Source: an uncultured Eubacteriales bacterium (GTDB taxonomy: Bacteria; Bacillota; Clostridia; Oscillospirales; CAG-272). From it: a stretch of DNA of 5,052 nucleotides. A program made the translations under genes and the position numbers. Shown here piece after piece: positions 4,495-5,052 of this stretch (position 1 is the first letter of the stretch; each line of letters starts with the position of its first letter). The notes beneath the pieces were generated by a model, which searched no databases, had not been told where the DNA came from, and saw nothing but the letters and a program-made list of their open reading frames with translations. Location: contig CAKSOR010000232.1 in assembly GCA_934477985.1 (NCBI GenBank), positions 1-5,052 on the forward strand, given 5' to 3'.

Positions 4495-5052
4495 TCAGTT
4501 ATATCCGTAGAACTCAAGCAGCGCGGCGAATTTTTCCTCCCAGACCGGAAGCCTTGACGCGACCGCGGACGAGATCGACTTGACCCCGTTATTGAGATTT
4601 CCGCCGAAGAACGGGAAGATGCTGTCGACCATCATCGAGTTGACTATCGCGAAGTCGAACTGGAACGAATCACGTATGATGTCAAGCATATCGCGTGACT
4701 CGTCGTCGCGCGCGACCTTTCCGTGCAGCAGAACCTCATAATACGCCGGCGTCACAAGTCTCATGCTCTCATATCCCAGCGCCTCCAGGATAAGTCCCGA
4801 GCGCTCAGGGTCTTTTGCCGTCTTGGGTACGCAGAAGACCGAATGGTTATCGAAGACAACGGTTTTGTAGCTCTCCTGCGCCTCGTTGTACTTGGGATAC
4901 GGAAGTATTCCGAACTCGTCGTTCATTCCGCGCAGCTCGCTGACATATCTCGCGTCAAAGCTGTAGAACAGAACCCGACCGTCGGTGAAGCACTTTGTCC
5001 GTCCATCATCGTCGGTACTGTTAAGCACCGTCGCCCAGTCGCTGTTCCAGAG
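4495..5052 (-). CDS. Extracellular solute-binding protein (carbohydrate ABC transporter type), C-terminal part
   Basis: The open frame is uninterrupted from the window edge to the TGA at 4495, giving the last 185 residues; the GTG at 5028 is internal, since the frame continues upstream as LWNSDWATV. The fragment resembles the C-terminal lobe of family-1 sugar-binding proteins of Clostridia: CFTDGRVLFYSFDARYVSELR (21-41), FGILPYPKYNEAQ (47-59), HSVFCVPKTAKDPERSGLILEALGYES (70-96), VTPAYYEVLLHGK (100-112) and a hinge-like FDFAIVN (132-138). In this family the protein is a secreted lipoprotein that captures a sugar or oligosaccharide for an ABC importer; the signal peptide and permease genes would lie outside the window. 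The AraC-type regulator downstream on the same strand supports a sugar-uptake locus. The substrate is unknown. Confidence is high for the family, moderate for carbohydrate as ligand. Confidence 0.85.
   Translation of the reverse strand, partial: LWNSDWATVLNSTDDDGRTKCFTDGRVLFYSFDARYVSELRGMNDEFGILPYPKYNEAQESYKTVVFDNHSVFCVPKTAKDPERSGLILEALGYESMRLVTPAYYEVLLHGKVARDDESRDMLDIIRDSFQFDFAIVNSMMVDSIFPFFGGNLNNGVKSISSAVASRLPVWEEKFAALLEFYGYN

Noticed and set aside
5026..5028. GTG as the start of the solute-binding protein gene
   Set aside because: The reading frame continues without a stop to the window edge and the protein would lack a signal peptide and N-terminal lobe, so the GTG is internal.

Overview
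The window looks like a chromosomal segment from a Gram-positive anaerobe of the Clostridia, probably an uncultured Oscillospiraceae-like gut or rumen bacterium. This rests on strong AAGGAG-type ribosome binding sites, near-consensus sigma-A promoters, GC-rich genes separated by AT-rich spacers, a secreted protein with a C-terminal Lys-Thr-Ala-Asp/hydrophobic/basic tail, and a carbohydrate-type solute-binding protein beside an AraC regulator. The assignment comes from protein style and was not confirmed by a search.

Left part (1-810): a truncated XRE-type repressor gene (minus strand) and a SLOG-family nucleotide-binding protein gene (plus strand, 261-755) are transcribed divergently from a 151-bp AT-rich spacer. 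Each side has a near-consensus promoter (17-bp spacers). Three inverted repeats lie over the promoter elements, which suggests that the XRE protein represses itself and its SLOG neighbour. A symmetrical GC-rich hairpin at 775-796 separates the SLOG gene from the convergent next gene.

Middle (811-3484): a 497-residue MerR-family regulator (minus strand) has an unusual layout: MerR HTH, coiled coil, GyrI-like ligand domain, then two copies of a roughly 100-residue lipocalin-like 'WK...GK.Y' domain. Its promoter has the 19-bp -35/-10 spacing used by MerR-activated promoters, and a 9-bp GC-rich stem-loop is predicted at the extreme 5' end of its mRNA, next to the ribosome binding site. Facing away from it is a gene for a secreted, wall- or membrane-anchored beta-sandwich protein (2605-3396), followed by a strong intrinsic terminator.

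Right part (3502-5052): on the minus strand, the C-terminal part of an extracellular sugar-type solute-binding protein is followed, after 168 bp, by an AraC-family regulator with an N-terminal cupin domain. The spacer contains two exact copies of a 12-bp sequence 64 bp apart and a 12-bp palindrome overlapping one of them, which are candidate sites for the AraC protein. A sugar-responsive uptake locus is the simplest reading.

I found no tRNA, rRNA, CRISPR array, insertion sequence or attachment site. The most unusual items are the duplicated-domain MerR regulator with its 5' hairpin, the XRE/SLOG divergent control region, and the repeats ahead of the AraC gene. No complete new multi-gene system is demonstrable in this window.
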